In this document: in pieces, positions 12,061 through 24,142 of the stretch
How the letters are laid out: the number at the start of each line of letters is the position of its first letter
How positions within the stretch are numbered: position 1 is the first letter of the stretch
DNA from: Lepiota brunneoincarnata
Taxonomy: Eukaryota; Basidiomycota; Agaricomycetes; Agaricales; Agaricaceae
Length of the DNA stretch: 64,000 nt
Assembly (NCBI GenBank): GCA_023014365.1
Contig: JAEBUN010000051.1
Location: 62,001-126,000, forward strand
Direction of reading: 5' to 3'
The notes under the pieces: model-generated
The model's database searches: none
Seen by the model: only the letters and a program-made list of their open reading frames with translations
What the model was told of the DNA's origin: nothing
Translations under genes and position numbers: made by a program

Positions 12061-12932
12061 ATGTCTTTCCCTCGTGGACTATTCTACGTCTATATCATTG
12101 GTACAGGTGGTTCTGCGATGCACATAACCCAGTGAGTAATATGATACACACTTCAGAAGATCCTAGCGACAAAACCCAGCTTTCGCGGCCAAGGCTCTGG
12201 TAGCCTTTACCTCCCGTGCTTCCGCAGACGAGTTTTGGCGTGCCCTGCAGGAAGAAAAACACCGCGCTACACAGGATCAGACTTCCTCGATTCCTCAGGC
12301 TTCAAACTGGAAATTGAAGCGATTCAGTTCGCAGTGTTTCGATGCTCCTCTTCCATGGGTGTTCGATTCACAAGGATGTGAAGCGACTTTAGTTCAGTAC
12401 CTTTCATCGACTGGGCTTGTTGCTCCACCTGCCGACTCTCATGGTCCCGATAATATAAATGGAGGATCGTAGGTAATTTTCTTCGTTGCAGACATCAGGG
12501 CTAAAACTGTGATTGGCCCCCATCAGGTTTTACATCCGCTCCGCCATCAGACCAAACCTCTTTTGGGTCTACAACTCCGTTACTCGAAGGGTAGAGGCCT
12601 CGAGTAAACAACAAACAAAGTTCACCATCCGAAGAACTGTCCCGCTGCCGTTCGAATGCCCACCAGAGGAGGACATCCTCATTGGCAGCGACGATATCAC
12701 CATTTCGTTTTTCCATGACGATCAATTGCACGAACAGCAGGAGGAAATTATCGTCAGAGGGGTTCATAACGGGCTTGTCCCTGCCTCCGAGGTGGAGGAT
12801 GCGGCTAATACGGAGGCTGGGGTGTTCAAATTTAGCCTCTTCAATGGTGGTTTTCGGTGTATTACAGAAGGCTTCCGAGTTTTTGTGACTGCTCAAGCTA
12901 ACGGTGGTGATCGGTGGGAGTTTGTGAACTAG
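12061..12932 (+). CDS. three-exon gene of unknown function
   Basis: The start ATG (12061) is followed by GLFYVYII. A second exon, from 12180 to 12468, encodes AFTSRASADEFWRALQEEKH and ends with NGGS. A GTAGGT...CAG intron (12469-12526) joins NGGS in frame to exon 3 (12527-12932), which begins FYIRSAIRPNLFWVYN and ends RFVFVTAQ-like strand sequence and DRWEFVN. The protein would be about 245 aa, soluble, with no signal peptide or membrane helix. The last 135 residues are rich in short alternating hydrophobic stretches and look like a beta-sheet domain; beta-trefoil is a guess. Exon 1 is uncertain: a donor at 12101 (GTACAG) keeps the frame, but a better GTGAGT site at 12132 does not. A broken copy lies upstream. 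I do not recognise the family. Confidence 0.6.
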
Positions 12933-13042
12933 GGGCGTTCTGAATCTGCCTTGAGTAAACTACCTCTACGTTTACGTCCGGAATCAATCCATTTTGGGAA
13001 TGACCGATCTGCCTGCTGTTCACGTGCTGGTCAGCCATTTTT

Positions 13043-14397
13043 CTATAAGCCCCATTCTACCACACTTTCTCTGCTGGCCGCGTAAAGGTATTTTCCGCTT
13101 GGATCGAAACATACTCCCGCAAGGTCTATATCATCGTTCTCGTGAGTACCACTCTCTAGAGACACCTGTTGTTGTCCTGGAGAGGATTCTGGTGCATCCA
13201 CCACCATTCGATGATCTTCGCCAACAAGTCCACCCGAGTCCTGTGTTCGCACTGTCGGCACCTGCATAACCTCTCCGAACTCAAACGTGCGAGCATCGAC
13301 AATGTGCACTAATGACGTGTGCTGCGCCCCCACTCAAACCGTCAGATACATCGAGCGATGTACATATATACGTGCTGGTGCGCATACCTCAGTAAAGGCT
13401 AAAACCTCCTTTCCACCAACACCACCGAATTTGACAGCACGCACACCCGAGTCATGTCCAAAGTTTGGTCGTTGCGGCCAATCATCAGACACATCGGAAT
13501 GCTCTCCGAAGAACAGAGTCTCCCTCCTCTTTTCTGTGCGAATAACTTTGAGAGGTTCTGTGCTGCGTATATCCCAGACAGCTACGACTCCTTCTTGAGA
13601 GCCGACTGCAAATTTCATTCCGTCAGAGGAAAAAGCAGTTGAGAAGCACGCTGTCTTCTGGGGTGGGTGTTGACCATAAGTGGGTTCAGCGGGCGGGAAT
13701 ATTAATTCGTGGGTGCGTTCGAAGAGAACCCGACCCCCACCGCGTATGTGATGGAGGTAAACTTTCGAGGAGTCGCCCGCACATAGGAGTGTTTGTCCAT
13801 CCGGTGATATTGAAGCTAATTGCTAATCTTAATCGATGTCATCAAGACAATCATCGGAACAGCGCACACACAGTGATTGATCGGCATGTCCAACCTTAGG
13901 TACCCGATGGTCTTGATGGTGCGACGCGGGCCTAGTGTCCGAACAGGGACCTCGTAGAGACGGAACGAACAATCGTTGTTACTGATCCCAAGAATAGGTT
14001 CAACGCTGCTTTGATTGGACTGAGTGAGATTGAGTGATGTCAGAATGAGTGAGTTGCTAGATCCCTGTAATCTTTGTTCGTACTGCCACATGAGCCTGCT
14101 GCGGCGTTCATTGGACGAGTTTGTCGCATGATAAGAGAGATGAATTTCGGATCCCAGTCCTCCGGCTGCAAACAGTGTACCATGAGAGTCCAAGGGCAAA
14201 GCAGCGAGCGCGCTGGGTTCAAAACTCAGCTCTGCAAGCGCTCGTGGCTAAGAGATCGAGATTAAACCAAGATCAAAATCTTGAACATCTCGCTCACAGG
14301 CCGACTGCTATTGCAGTCATGTTCGATGATCGAGTACTTGTGGACATAATTAAGTAGCCCACGCTCGCGAGGGCAGATAACGAGATCTCGCAGCTGT
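13043..14397 (-). CDS. WD40-repeat protein of the DUF2415 type
   Basis: Four exons splice cleanly in frame: 14397-14298, 14247-13872, 13815-13388 and 13321-13043, with introns of 50, 56 and 66 nt. A first exon further upstream (about 14400-14560) is expected but was not resolved. The N-terminal motif QLRDLVICPRERGLLNYVHK and IIEHD are characteristic of fungal DUF2415 proteins. WD-like blades follow: GTLFAAGGLGSEIHLS, ISPDGQTLLCAGDSSKVYL, MKFAVGSQEGVVAVWDIRS, a blade with HIVDARTF, and CFDPSGKYLYAASRESVVEW at the end. The domain's function is not established in general; a beta-propeller protein-interaction scaffold is the safe reading. There is no frameshift. Confidence 0.8.
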
Positions 14398-15157
14398 CTG
14401 CATCACAAGTGGCGTAACATTCGGAATGTTAACGTGGTGTGGGTCTGCACGAGTTGGGATGCACTGACAGGTGTGCGATGTAGATCTCTGCTGCAGAGAC
14501 ACAAGTGGGTATTTTCGAAGCCAGCAAAGAGTCTTGGTGAGCCATTAGCCGTGCGGAGAAGGGTCTTATATGGGCGTCCACGGGCGTTTAGTCAAAGCAC
14601 ATACTATCGTGTGAACCACTTCCTATGCCCATTTGTGAAAACCGTGGTTTTAATCGGCTGACCTAAGAATAGTGTAGCAGAGATTCTGGTCTCTCCGGTT
14701 TCAAGCCGTTCGTACGGTATGTTGGAGCCTTAGCTTTGGATCTGGGGAAGGCGCAGATGCAGTGCAGGGATTAGTCACCTTAACCGGCCTGATAGGAGTC
14801 AGTTCGAAGATCATTCGATTAACAATGCGATCCTAATTCCAAGGACGCAGACCGATATAGGGCAAAGAGCCCTGGACGGAATTGCAATAAAACCTCCGGA
14901 AGTGCTTCCTGCAACAATCACTAAGTGTAGCCACGATTGGTTCCTATTTCTCCGACAAATCCAAAGGTACAGTTACATTGCATATACACATATCAACGTT
15001 GTCTACAGGAGCAAATTGTATTGTATTGTCCGGTCTTGACCGAGAGCGGAGATCAAACCCTGACCACCTTCTGGTTTTCCGAGTCGGAATCAAACTATTG
15101 ACTTGGATGTAAAAAGGGCATTGGACACTTACAACGGTTCGTGAAACATATACACCG
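14398..15157. other. intergenic, probable first exon of the WD40 gene
   Basis: The left part should contain the first exon and promoter of the leftward DUF2415 gene. The right part is the 3' flank of the leftward RidA gene. No further gene is supported. Confidence 0.4.
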
Positions 15158-15615
15158 TCATAAAACAACTGCATCAGCTTCAATCTCTACCTTCATCGCA
15201 TTGTTGATGAATCTAGTACCGAGAAGCATCGTCGCAGCCGGGGAAACATCCCCAAGAACCTCCTTCAGCGCACGGCCAACATCCATGCTATCTGCTTCAT
15301 CGTGAACAAACATTCGTACACGGCTGATATCCTCGCGCTTTCCGCCGAGGAACTCAACTGAGTGAACGATAGTTCTGAAGATGTGTAGGGCTTGTTGGTA
15401 GGCGGAGTCGGGGTGAAGGATAACAGATGCTTGAGTTCTCATCATGGCTTGTCGCTTGGATGTAGGTAGGGGTGGAGGTGGAGGTTCGTACCAGATATGA
15501 AGATAAAAGGGCCTTTGCGCACCCCACGAGAGTATCCAAACAAAGATTCATAGGGGTTTGTAGTACGGTGATGGGTTGGGTACGGGTGAATTTGAGCTGT
15601 GGGAAGTTCTGGCAT
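15158..15615 (-). CDS. RidA/YjgF/UK114-family enamine/imine deaminase
   Basis: RidA proteins hydrolyse reactive enamines and imines released by PLP enzymes; fungal relatives have varied roles. Exon 1 (15615-15492) starts MPELPTAQ and carries NPYESLFGYSRGVRKG and FIFIS, the first strand of the fold. A 44-nt intron (15448-15491, GTACGA...CAAG) joins it in frame to exon 2, with YQQALHIFRTIVHSVEFLGG, EDISRVRMFV, a loop with SPAATMLL and the closing strand MKVEIEADAVVL. The R of SRVRMFV is the conserved arginine that binds the substrate carboxylate. The total is 137 aa, the usual length. The intron is short and the joint drops the usual SGT after FIFIS, so a nearby alternative splice is possible. 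Confidence 0.85.
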
Positions 15616-15963
15616 TGGGGATTAATTGATCGTTCCTGGTTTACTGCCAGGGTGAGTGGAACAGTCGTCGTCTTGCTGAGATGAGTATGAGGATCTGACT
15701 GTAAGAACTGCCTGTCCATCATTTGCCATTTTCGTCTGTGTTGATGATCGATGAATGTGTTGCGCCTATTACCTTTTGTCCAAAGGTACCGGGCGGTGAA
15801 GGCACAATCGTTCCAGCCCGCAAACGAGCGCAGGCCTCACAAGTTACGCCCGAGCGATCGTGCAATATTTATGGATTTTATCAGCGATCCTCCATCCTGA
15901 CTTTTACTCGGCATCGAATTCTCTCCATTCCGAAAATATTCTCGGTCTTTCCAACAGCCCGTT
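15616..15963. other. intergenic
   Basis: Upstream region of the leftward RidA gene. No other gene is supported; frames on both strands are short. Confidence 0.35.
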
Positions 15964-16262
15964 AGACGAGATGGGCCAGGCGCCGGGCCGTCCCTCCCGC
16001 GAGAATCTGGGAGAGACAAATATACCGAACGCCCTATGCCAATCATGGATGGTGCAGCTTCCATTGGTCAATTCGGTCAGTTCTCCCCAAATTCTTTGCT
16101 TGTTTCATATGTTCTAACATAACCCCTGCCCGCCATGAAGCTCGCCAATGCCACCGATTTCTCGCCCATCATCACCACAGCCTCACTCAGGTGTACCGAT
16201 AGACTCAAATCTCTCGGCGCAGATCATTTCATGGAATGTAACATCTCACCTTATTCATTGGC
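15964..16262 (+). pseudogene. remnant of zinc-type alcohol dehydrogenase/quinone reductase (MDR) gene
   Basis: The Rossmann-fold core of a medium-chain dehydrogenase is legible: PMPIMDGAASIGQF, corresponding to the family's glycine-rich GGxxSVGQ motif, then MKLANATDFSPIITTASLR and KSLGADHF. Between the two parts lies an intron-like stretch with a GTCAGT donor, but its 3' end reads gcccgcc with no AG, so the acceptor is lost. The glycine-rich loop is also altered (DGAAS). Downstream, to about 16750, scattered pieces may be the C-terminal part (SPATAPGGLL), but the frame is broken. The catalytic N-terminal domain was not found. I take this as a decayed copy. Confidence 0.55.
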
Positions 16263-17450
16263 CCTTATTATGAAGCCACGCCTTTGGCTACCAGTTGGGG
16301 CTATCCATCACATATCGGATGACGTTTTCCCAGCGAAAACAAAAGCCTCCGCGTGTGTATCAGCTGTTCGCAACGGGTTCTAAGCCGGCTTTAGTCTCGA
16401 GCGCTGTAGTTCCTGACACAGGATTGGCGACCCAGAATAACGTGTTTTTAGTCGCACTTGGGTTTCCTTGACGCACTTCAAAACGTCCCATCTTTGAATA
16501 TTGAAGATGCTGTAGGCACATATTACTGACCTGGCTGGGAGTGAGTCATTATTCGCGAGCGGATTCTGTGCTATCCCTTATCTCATTGGTGGCTTGATAT
16601 TTTTATAGCCAAGCAAGACGCAAGGCATTCTGCGGAGCTGCACCCCAGAACCCACACGGCATGCTGCCGTAATGGATAAGAAGGGTTACGCCCGCATCTC
16701 CCCAGCAACCGCCCCTGGAGGTCTTCTCCGGAGCTGGATGGAGTGTTTTGACGGTCGCGCAGATTCTTTCAGAGGGACCGGAAACGATATTTTGTACGGA
16801 GCTGCTGTTTCAGTAGCATCACGGAGTGAATTGAATACGACTGAAGGGTCGCAGCGCCTGAAGCGTCGATTGGACAAGCGCCCATACGCCTAAGATCGGC
16901 GACACGGGAGCACAATCAAATCACTTTGCATGACCCTTCCCAAGCCCGATAGTCTAGCCCTCCAGGCCGCATGCTTGGCGCTGAGAGCGGATAGTTGAAA
17001 ACCTCTGCGAAGCCTTGAACACATACACCCATAGGCACCCCTGGGCGCCCACATTTGACAACAACACCGGATTGGTCGCCATCCCGCGTTTTCCATAGCT
17101 CCACCGATCCTGGAAACCTTGTGGCCGCCTGCACCGGAGCAAGCCGGAGACTAAACTGGCGCGCCACGAGAGAACATTGCTCATATTTTGACATAACCTA
17201 CTTACAAGGTAATGTCATCGTTGATCTCGGTGATCGCTCGTATGGCTTATGGGGTATCAAACCTTCCTCGGGACGTTCAAACCGATAAGACGTCACAGAG
17301 GCTTTGCTGTGTATGTCAATGCCAGCATTCATATTAAGGTTCTAGCACTCCCTCCTAGCGGGATTCGCATTAAATTACGGGGGCTGCAACCGGTGGGGGT
17401 GAAGACCCTGCCCTCACCCAACTCTCCATCTCCCCACGAGCGCAACGAGG
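16263..17450. other. decayed downstream part of the MDR copy and unassigned DNA
   Basis: No intact gene is supported. A 73-codon frame at 16672-16893 contains a possible C-terminal MDR trace (ISPATAPGGLL). The rest has only short open frames. Confidence 0.3.
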
Positions 17451-19120
17451 ATGACTGACTTTGGTCTCACATACGATGACTACGAATGGGATCTCCGGCG
17501 CAAGCGAGTAATGGGCTACAGTGATTGTACGGCTCTTATGGCTTTGTTGATGCCACCGACGAACACTTAATCTGTATCTTTGTCAGGCATCACGCTCACA
17601 CTGGTCCTCTATGATTCCTTCCTCATGCTACCACAGGAGGTGAGCACGAACCTGCTGACATTTCTTCATCCCCGATTGCTAATGGAGACACAGGTCGAGC
17701 ACATCCATCGGTATTCGGATTTAAATCGATTGGTCAATAGTTACTCACACTGCAGTAGAGGGCCGTGGTCGATCACCAAAGGGATATATCTTTCATTTCG
17801 CATATCTGCCATTACATGCCTTGTGTGCGTTTCGCACTCTTCTCTCTGTACCTCGTAAACCAACTCACCAGATGCCAGATTATACCTTGTTTGTGCGTAT
17901 CCCAGCTCGCTATTCCATTCATCGCCAACGGAGAACTCACAACATTCTAGATCACGAAACGAATTATATCCCTTCCTCAGTATGTCCACTTGGCTAGTGT
18001 TTTTTCGCAGGGGCTCAACTGTTGACAAGGTGTAGGCTATCTTCTTGGATTGGAGACGCCCATCTGATTCTGAATCCATGTCATGATTTCCTTAGTTGTG
18101 GGGTTCTGATATTGATTCCACCACTGTACGTGTATGTTTGCGTCTCACAGCTCTCATCCAATGTTTGATCTTAGGCTCCGGGACGTTATACTACCCGCGG
18201 CAATGAAAACATTGCTAGTTTTGCGGCTGTGTGCGCTATGGGATTATAATTTCACAGGTGAATAATTCCAATGTCAGCATATATTACTCAGACCCCTGAG
18301 TTCCAATCCGAACCCCCAGTCATGATCATTCTGGGTATTGCGACGGCCCGTACGCCCCGTTTGTTATGTACAAAGATCTGGATACTTTTGGCTCACACAT
18401 ACTCGCATTGCAGTCGAACTGCTCGTAGGTTGCACATCCCTCAACTCTCTTATGTCATTAACAGTGAATCAGGCAGGTGTAATATTCGTGTTTTTAGTAG
18501 CAATTATCGAAGAAGCGACCCGGGTTGATGTAGTCCCGTTATATGGCTGCTACTTTGATTTTCGAACAGATCTGCAGTACAATTTGATTCACTACTCGGA
18601 CTTGACAATCTGGTGAGCAAATACCTCTTGTCCAGAAAGTGCAGGCATTGACATCAAAAAGGGTTTCCCGATGTGTTTGTAGTGGTATGAGTGCTTTATA
18701 TCCAATCCGCCCGCTCAGTCTCAATTTGTTGTAGGTGTCGAGGTCATGCTCACACTCATCAGACTCTACCACTTCCTCAAACTGACTGGGTTTGATGGCA
18801 CGCTCCGGGAGAGACTAACACATTTGAAACACTCCGCACCACTGATCTACGTGTTCTATCGCGATGGAACACTATTTTTCATCCCGTGAGTGAATTATCT
18901 CTAAAACATGAAACATGATTGCTAAGGATGGTTATGTCAACTGCGCAGTATATTTGGTAAGTGGGATTTTTTTCTTCTTTGCAATACCAGATCCACTGAT
19001 TGAAGTGAACATGCTCAGTCGTCAACCTGCTTGGACTTTTATCCGCATTTCCACAATACCGACTCGTTGCTATCACAACAAGCTGGTCGGAGTGCGTCGC
19101 TTGTTGCCCTCTCGATGAGA
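17451..19120 (+). CDS. DUF6533-type multi-pass membrane protein, exon structure partly resolved
   Basis: Exons 17451-17526, 17587-17639, 17694-17710 and one from 17756 splice in frame. They give MTDFGLTYDDYEW, then SDCITLTLVLYDSFLMLPQEV (read across the first joint) and GPWSITKGIYLSF, the hallmark order of DUF6533: YD-x3-L-x-EV followed by W-x5-K-x2-YL. Later pieces also match the family: TLLVLRLCALWDYN near 18215, VEVMLTLIRLYHFL and APLIYVFYRDGTLFFIP near 18745-18888, and VNLLGLLSAFPQYRLVAI near 19025. These are typical of seven-helix Agaricomycete proteins of unknown role, possibly receptor-like. The middle exons (17830-18180, 18280-18730) could not be joined confidently, so I cannot say whether the gene is intact. 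Confidence 0.65.
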
Positions 19121-21267
19121 CAAGAACTTATTCCCATTTATTAGCTGGCTTCTTGTTGTGCACTACCTTTGCGTAAGTACTCCCTCCTGGAGCACCACCC
19201 GCTCTGACCAAAGCTGAAAATAAGGGAACGCGGTTGATCATCAATATCCGGAGGGCAAATTGCAAGCTCACACAGACCCTGGCGTCAATGAGGCTTCCCA
19301 CCATGCAATTCCGGCATACACAACGTGAGGCCACTTCGACATTCGATGACTCCCCTTGATAGCCTGCCCCGCCGCTATCTTGGAGGGAGTGTATTTAAAA
19401 TGTTGTGCAACCCTTATCCGCCTCAATGGGTTTAGTACCTGCGATCGTCTATTTATGGTTTTTCTCCCAGTTGATTACATGATTAATGCATTAACTCGTT
19501 GGATGAGAGAATATATGAGGGGACAGGAAATGATACGCAGCAATACCACTCCTGTCAATCTGTATTGGATGCCGTTCGAGGCCCGCAAACAGCATTAAAA
19601 TCCACGACTCGCATCGTCAGGAAGTTGTATTGACCCAGCACTTCAGAGTGACGGTTGCCGCACTGACCTTCAGCTCTCCTAAATAAGACATCGTTTCATC
19701 GTAGATTCATCGACTGAAACCTCGATTCCAGATGTGCCTGCGATGCTGGTAAACCACAGAATATAGGAGAGCATCATGGCAGTGCCTACGATACCCCTAA
19801 CCTTTCTTCCCACGTCCAGGGCCGCACTAAGAGCAAGTCTTTATTTCCAGCGGGAGACCGGTGCGTTCGGAGCACCGGGACCTGAGGCGGGTGACAGGAC
19901 CGTTGGTGATAAGGTTGGAACCGAGAAGGGCAGAAGCCATGATTAACGATATGAGAATCCAACAAGTGATGCTGATGCACCCCTAGATAACGTTCTCAAA
20001 TCCTTTCCCCGGAGCCTGGTTGATATTCTGTCTTGCAATGCGTGAGTATATAAGGTCCGCGAAACGGGTGCGACAGAGAATTGAAGGGCCCCTTGGTATG
20101 ACCCGGTAAAGTATCATGGCCTGTTGACAACGGTCCTAATAAAGTGAATTCATCTGCACACAGTTGCTTGGAGGAAGAAGCCCACGGAAAGACTGAATTG
20201 CCACCCACCAACCTAGCCAACTCTCTTAGTCTTTTCCTAGCGGGCGTTGGCATAAATAAGCATTTTCATGATTAATCGATCAATCAGGTGATCCAAATCG
20301 TTATGGCATGTCGCACCACATGGCCTGTGCCATAAGAGAATCCTTGTGTCGATACTCTCACAGCGGTGGTCGAGGGTGTACTTCCAACATAAGGTACCAC
20401 CACCGTCGTACTCGGATGCAGGTGGAAAAGGGAAGCTCGAGGTTTTTATTTATTTTTTACCAACCCCACAAAGAAGGTGGATACTTGACAGCACAATTGT
20501 CAACATTATTCCGGGACGCCTAGTAAGACATGATGAAATACATCCGGGACGTCAATCTGATCGCATAAACACAGATATGCTAGTAACTTACTAGTCCGTC
20601 TTGTTTGACAAACCGACTTTCGAACCTTGAGCTTGAACATATCATCGGAGCTTGGTCCTCATTCCCTCATCCTCAAGCCAGAGATATTCCGTGTGGCCCT
20701 GATACAGGACTATCTCTGCACGTAGATGTGCACGAGAATAGGGTGATTAGTCGACGAACGCGAGGGGCCATAGCAGGATGTATCAAGTAGCGGATGGTTA
20801 ACGCGCGTTGTGAGATGAAGTGAATACGAGGAAACCAGCAAGTAGAGAGACGGGAAGGAACTCGATTTGGGAGCGCACCTACATGTAGCTTCTGTGTACC
20901 TGGGGGCTTCTCGCATCATGGAAAATGGAAAATAGCCTAGTAAGGTGTGAGGCTGCCTCGAACGCATTATGGGCTTTAGTTGGGGGTAGTATCGACGACA
21001 CCAAGTAGGGGTGTTTCCTGGGATGGCTAAAGTAGTGATGAAGAGCGATACTGGGATGTCATTTGCACAGACAATCACTGGTCACTGACCATAGATCACT
21101 GCTTCGGTCAGTGATTGACTGTTGACAGGTTCGAGAAGCGGAAGAGACAACAGGGACGATCCTTATCATTGAACATACATATAACAGCTTGGAGCCTGCC
21201 GTACAGACTTCCTCTGAAGCTTACTTCCCTCCATTCGGTCCACTAGGATATTGGCCTGCGTCTAGGC
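19121..21267. other. 2.1-kb stretch without recognisable genes
   Basis: Short open frames only, on both strands, none with motifs I know. A small hairpin lies near 21081-21121 (gtcactgacc / ggtcagtgat). The right end is the upstream region of the membrane glycoprotein gene. Confidence 0.4.
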
Positions 21268-23516
21268 ATGACGGTTATCCTGTCCCAGATTTCCGTCGCT
21301 GAAGCGGCTACGATAATCAATGCACTCGTCACATTTGTTCAGATTACACTCTCCCTTTCACTCGTGATTGTTCTGATCTTTTTCATGCCCAAAACCAACT
21401 CCGCCCTTGCATGGAGTTCTAATCAGCAGGACCATGCATTCATCTTTCTGGCCCTGTCATTCTCAGCACAGGAGTCCAGTTCAAACGAGGGTGCCGGAGC
21501 CTATCGTATCAACCATCTCGCCTCTATCCTTCATGACCACGATCCTCATCGCGATTGCCTGGTGTAATTCTTCCCCTTGGACTTCGAGAAGGACCTCTCG
21601 TACCTTCCAACCCTCTTCTCATGACAGGAAAGTATATAGCCGACAAATCTGCACTTGGACTCGCGACAACTCCCAACCGCGATAGCTTCCAACTTGGACG
21701 ACGCTGCGGCGAAGCCCTTAAGATATTCGTACCCTGCCCAGGAAACGGCGACGATCCCGACATCACCACATATTCACCCTCGATCGTTGAAAGATTCGGC
21801 AGCACCCCTCATAGTCCCTTTGCCATGCAATATCGTCGTTTTTTCAACGGAGGTATACCAGGGCTCAGCACCGGTCTACTTAGCACCTCCCAATCCTTCA
21901 TACTTCGCGACGACACTTTCGTCATTGAAGGTCTCATCGTGGATATGTCTCCCGACCATCCTGGAGTCGGCTTTTGGAACCAGACAGTACCGGACCTTCC
22001 AAGTGGTGGTACCTGGTCAGAGGACATTCTGTGGTTAGAACCCGCTACAGAATGTGTCAACACCAACTTGACATTGGACTATTTCCTCGTGAATGGAGCA
22101 GATAGCCTCGTTGAGGCATACAACCTCACCGACCGCGGAGGCTTTTACGATATCACAAGCGAGAACCCTTCCCCAAATCGCGACTGGTCAGCACATCGAT
22201 CTCACGCAGCATGCATACAAAGGCGCCTCCTTCAGCAACCTCTATCGCTATGAATTACCTCAACGTCACTCGAGAATCAACCTTTGAAGGCAAAACTTAC
22301 CCTTTGAATATCACCGTTTCTGCTGGTTTGACCGGATTCAAGGTCAACAAAATCGTGAGCCTGCCTCTGAGCTACCTCAATGCGACCATCTCAGGGCCAG
22401 ATCCGAACGTTCTATGTGCAGGATACGGTGGACAGGATTCTGCAAATATAACGAACGTTCAAGTTCAATGCGGTATTTTACTCGGCCCCCCCTTACGCAC
22501 GGATGGCGGGGATCCGAGAGTTTTCGACTCTAATTCGAAGGTGGAGCCAAGGAATACACGCTTGTGCAAGTGCCACCCGTGCCAGTATCCAAAGGACTAC
22601 ATTCTCGATGAACGATACTTCCAATCTCCCGAATATACAAGTTACCCGGGAACCAACCAACGCCTCTGTCCTCTGGGGTGTAGAGAAGACGAATATGAAG
22701 ATTTTGGATATTGATCTAATGTGGGGTCGCGTGGATGAGAAATACGAAGGCGATCCATCTTTATGGACGGTTCGTGGCAATAGCCTCTATCTCCCCGCGG
22801 GTGGTTCCGCTGGGAGTCCAGCACTCACTACTGGGGGTGCCCTTCCACCAGGGCTACCCTCTGCCGCCCACGGAGTGGCCTGGTTCGAGGTATACAGCAG
22901 CGTAACCACAGGCAGCATTGCAGACTACACCGGAGATGCCGACTACGCCATGAAGGCCAAGTTCCAGGATATCATCACAAAAAACACGACTACTGGCCCC
23001 GCTCAGATTCGTAACCTTGTGTGGACCGATATCATGGCGAACAACGTTGTCGGGAGCAACACCAATCCCACTTTACTCGTGGCTCAAAACCAGAAATCAC
23101 TCAAATACGATTTCAGGTTCGCAATTCCTGGGTTTGTGTTGTTGGTGATATGGCTCCCTGCATTTATTGTAGCCACCGTCCTTCTTGCCACCCAGAAACT
23201 CACTTTTGGTTACATTCGGGACGTGCTGAATCACACATCGGTTGGACGAGCTGTTGTCGGATCTTCAGCATTGCGAGCTAGTCAAGCGCCGCTGCCTGAG
23301 CCCAGTCCCGAAACTCGAATTACAATGCCAGAGCCGAGTCTGGGTCATCACCTCAACACGTCGTGGGTGGACTTGCCGAACCCCGGAACTGGTGATTATG
23401 CATCAGATCATCGGTCTGAGAGCAGTGATTGGGCTAATACTGTTGGGCGTTCCCTTTTTACACTGGAGTTGGACCGGGGGGGTAGTTCCACAGATGATAA
23501 GGAGTTGCGTTCTTGA
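21268..23516 (+). pseudogene. transmembrane glycoprotein paralogue with three +1 frameshifts
   Basis: Same family as the gene at 271-2137. The N-terminus has one strong helix (FVQITLSLSLVIVLIFFM). The large N-glycosylated domain is read in four successive frames. GPLVPSNPLLMTGKYIADKS to NLTDRGGFYDITSENP is frame a. GQHIDLTQHAYKGASFSNL is frame b, after about 22184. NVTRESTFEGKTYPLN to TDGGDPRVFDSNS is frame c, after about 22250. WSQGIHACASATRASIQ to the C-terminal helix (GFVLLVIWLPAFIVATVLL) is frame a again, after about 22538. No intron fits at these points, because no sequence is left over between the matching blocks. The C-terminus keeps the family motif FGYIRDVLNHTSVGRAVVG. It is either a recent pseudogene or carries three single-base insertion errors. 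Confidence 0.7.
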
Positions 23517-24142
23517 TATTGATCTCTCTTTTTATTGATACCAATCATCCGAGGCAAGAAGCAACATATCGTGATCATGAAGATAACATTAGTGTGGAAT
23601 CATACTGATGATTCTAGTCGTTGTAATCGTCGTATGGTTTCCACGAGCGTCCTTCGTAGTATTGATGTTTATATCGTGGCATGCAGAATGTCTACGGCAT
23701 AATGACTACTGTGCATGGAGCCTCCCCCAGCACTAATGCCAAACTGGATACGCCTCAAACACGGTCATAGGAAAGCGCACTGGCTGTTCACATGATAGGA
23801 ACCGGCAAAAGAGGCTGTGGGAAGGTATGTCAAATTCACTACATCTACGCACTTGTTATAGAACCAATGTTATACTCGTATGCCGGCAATAGAACCACTC
23901 AGGGATGATCCATTGTTCAGACATATAAGTACTAAAGAGAAGCCCAGAAGAAGCGACCCCTATACAGCATTCCCCCCATTCTGGCCAATGAGATCACTTT
24001 GTAGCATCCAACTGCGGTCAACTGATTCCTGTCAGTCCCAGGGTGCTGCCAATCAGTGGCGATGAAGCCCCTCCTGACCCAACCATTAAATTTATAAAAC
24101 GACGTTGGCCCTTGATGAACGTCTGGTACGGCGTACTGCATC
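23517..24142. other. intergenic
   Basis: 3' flank of the membrane-protein gene and promoter region of the GPI-protein gene. No gene is supported here. Confidence 0.4.

Noticed and set aside
17741..18079. 112-codon frame on the minus strand opposite the DUF6533 gene
   Set aside because: It lies across exons and introns of a gene with recognisable motifs on the plus strand and has no motif of its own.
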